Positions 63,071-64,000 of a stretch of DNA of 64,000 nucleotides are shown here, in pieces (the stretch's first letter is position 1; the number at the start of each line of letters is the position of its first letter). The DNA lies in contig NW_027480467.1 of NCBI RefSeq assembly GCF_051401765.1, positions 2,480,001-2,544,000 of the forward strand, given 5' to 3'. The DNA comes from Calliopsis andreniformis (lineage: Eukaryota; Arthropoda; Insecta; Hymenoptera; Andrenidae). The translations under genes and the position numbers were made by a program. The notes below the pieces were generated by a model, which did not search any database, was not told the DNA's origin, and saw only the letters and a program-made list of their open reading frames with translations.

Positions 63071-64000
63071 CAATCTTCAATCCTCAACACTCAATCATCA
63101 ATCTTCAATCCTCATTACTCAATCTTCAATCCTCAATGCTCAATCCTCAATCGTCAATCCTCAATCCTCAATCCTCAATCTTCAATCATCAATATTCAAT
63201 CTTCAATCCTCAATCCTCAATCCTGAATCCTCAATCCGCAATCCTCATTCTGCAATCCTCAATACCCAATCCTCAATCCTCAATCCTCAATCCTCAATCC
63301 TCAATCCTCAATCCTCAATCCTCAATCTTCAATCCTCAATACTCAATCTTCAATCCTCAATCCTCAATCCTCAATCCTCAATCCTCATTCTTCAATCCTC
63401 AATACCCAATCCTCAATCTTGAATCCTCAATCATCAATCCTCAATTCTCGATCCTCAATCCTCAATCCTCAGAAATCAAGCATCAATACTCAACCATCAG
63501 TCCTCGTCCTCAATCCTCAGAAATCAAGCATCAATACTCAACCATCAGTCCTCGTCCTCAATCCACAGCCCTCAATCCTCAATCCTCAATCTTCAATCAT
63601 CAATATTCAACCTTCAGTCCTCAATCATCAGTCCTCAATCCTCAATCCTCAATCCTCAATCCTCATTCTTCAATCCTCAATACCCAATCCTCAATCTTGA
63701 ATCCTCAATCCTCAATCCTCAATTCTCAATACTCAATCGTCAATCCTCTGACCTCAACCCTCAATCCTCAATCCTCGTTCCTCAAACCTCAATCCTCAAC
63801 CCTCAGTCCCCATCCTCAATTCTCAATTCTCAATCCTGAATCCTCAACCCTCAATCTTCAATCCTCAATAATCAATCTCCAATCCTAGATCCCCAATCCC
63901 CAATCCTCAATCCTTAATCCTCAATCTTCAATCCTCAATCCATGTCCTCAATCTTCAATCCTCAATCCTCAATCTTCAATCCTCAATCCTCAATCCTCAT
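63071..64000. repeat. Landmark-free end segment
   Basis: No landmark core occurs after 62192, a gap of 1.8 kb to the window edge. About 63,290-63,640 resembles the 3.4-3.7 kb stretch. About 63,739-63,945 resembles 18,165-18,370, more than 45 kb away, with CTCTGACCTCAACCC, CCTCGTTCCTC, CAGTCCCCATCC and CAATCCTAGATCCCC. A 48-base direct duplication (CAGAAATCAAGCATC at 63,470 and 63,518; six heptamers plus the CGTCCT hexamer) is private to this copy. Confidence 0.75.

Larger units (their letters stand above)
1..64000. repeat. Heptanucleotide satellite array filling the window
   Basis: The sequence is an unbroken run of a 7-base unit, TCCTCAA on the + strand. Single-base variants are very common (for example CAATCTT, CAATACT, CAGTCCT, CAACCCT, CAATTCT, GAATCCT). 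The consensus unit has three C, two T, two A and no G, so the + strand is almost free of G and the - strand is G and A rich. There is no unique flank at either end, so the array continues outside the window. Arrays of this length with nested higher-order repeats are known from eukaryotic heterochromatin; short heptamer repeats of filamentous cyanobacteria are far shorter. Possible roles (centromeric, subtelomeric, structural) cannot be decided from the sequence. An assembly artefact could inflate the copy number of the largest duplications, but not create the heptamer array itself. Confidence 0.97.

Noticed and set aside
1..64000. CRISPR array
   Set aside because: There are no constant repeats separated by unique spacers of even length; the whole region is one short tandem unit, and the spacing between landmarks varies from about 360 to over 1,300 bases.
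1..64000. Centromeric protein B box
   Set aside because: No sequence resembling the TTCG...CGGG pattern was seen. The + strand has too few G for it and I saw none on the - strand.
1..64000. Cyanobacterial short tandemly repeated heptamers
   Set aside because: Those runs are short and lie between genes. A 64 kb gene-free array with nested kilobase duplications does not fit a bacterial chromosome.
1..64000. Genes on the - strand
   Set aside because: The reverse complement has TGA in every frame every 21 bases of consensus repeat, so no frame of useful length is open.
1..64000. Transfer RNA, ribosomal RNA or other structured RNA
   Set aside because: No cloverleaf, conserved ribosomal core or inverted repeat was seen. 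A strand almost lacking G cannot form long base-paired stems with itself.

Overview
The whole 64,000-base window is one uninterrupted satellite (minisatellite-type) array. It is built from a 7-base unit, TCCTCAA on the given strand (TTGAGGA on the other), with single-base variants of that unit and higher-order copies of long runs of them. I see no protein-coding gene, RNA gene, transposon, CRISPR array or unique flanking sequence. No species can be named from the sequence. A megasatellite of this length with higher-order repeats and kilobase-scale duplications is typical of eukaryotic heterochromatin (pericentromeric, subtelomeric or a knob-like block). That placement is inference.

The + strand carries long open reading frames only because of unit arithmetic. 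Seven is not divisible by three, so all three + frames read the same stop-free heptapeptide cycle, S-S-I-L-N-P-Q. The - strand meets TGA once every 21 bases in every frame. The open frames are therefore not evidence for genes, and none is annotated as a CDS.

There are four levels of structure. (1) The heptamer. (2) Recurring diverged blocks. The best is a 154-base landmark of exactly 22 heptamers around an AATAGAATATC core. I found about 79 copies by eye, one per ~0.8 kb on average, in five sequence classes (A-E) plus chimeras. (3) Recurring 6-base units (CGTCCT, CATAGT, CATCCT, CATCCA, CATACT) that shift the 7-base phase by one and are inherited with the copies; they explain the exact lengths of several higher-order repeats. 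(4) Large duplications, many nearly identical.

Layout: 1-1,049, class A landmark and a segment seen again near 55 kb. 1,050-3,262, duplicated at 20,316-22,486. 3,309-10,186, duplicated at 10,933-17,824, with a shortened third copy at 22,958-27,060 and a fragment at 27,257-28,576. 17,825-20,315, mosaic of the same material. 28,577-30,479, the least familiar stretch. 30,480-34,857 and 34,858-39,700, tandem ~4.4/4.8 kb units. 39,290-42,360, tandem 1.53 kb units. 42,260-46,431 and 46,432-50,520, tandem 4.17 kb units. 50,520-64,000, a mosaic with 0.57, 1.03 and 2.39 kb repeats and segments shared with the rest of the window. Both ends of the window lie inside the array, so its true length is unknown.

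The pattern fits repeated in-register unequal exchange, replication slippage and gene conversion. I see no sign of a new coding system. The interesting object is the array architecture. All coordinates and copy comparisons were made by eye; block edges are good to about one or two heptamers where the text gives exact offsets and are looser elsewhere.
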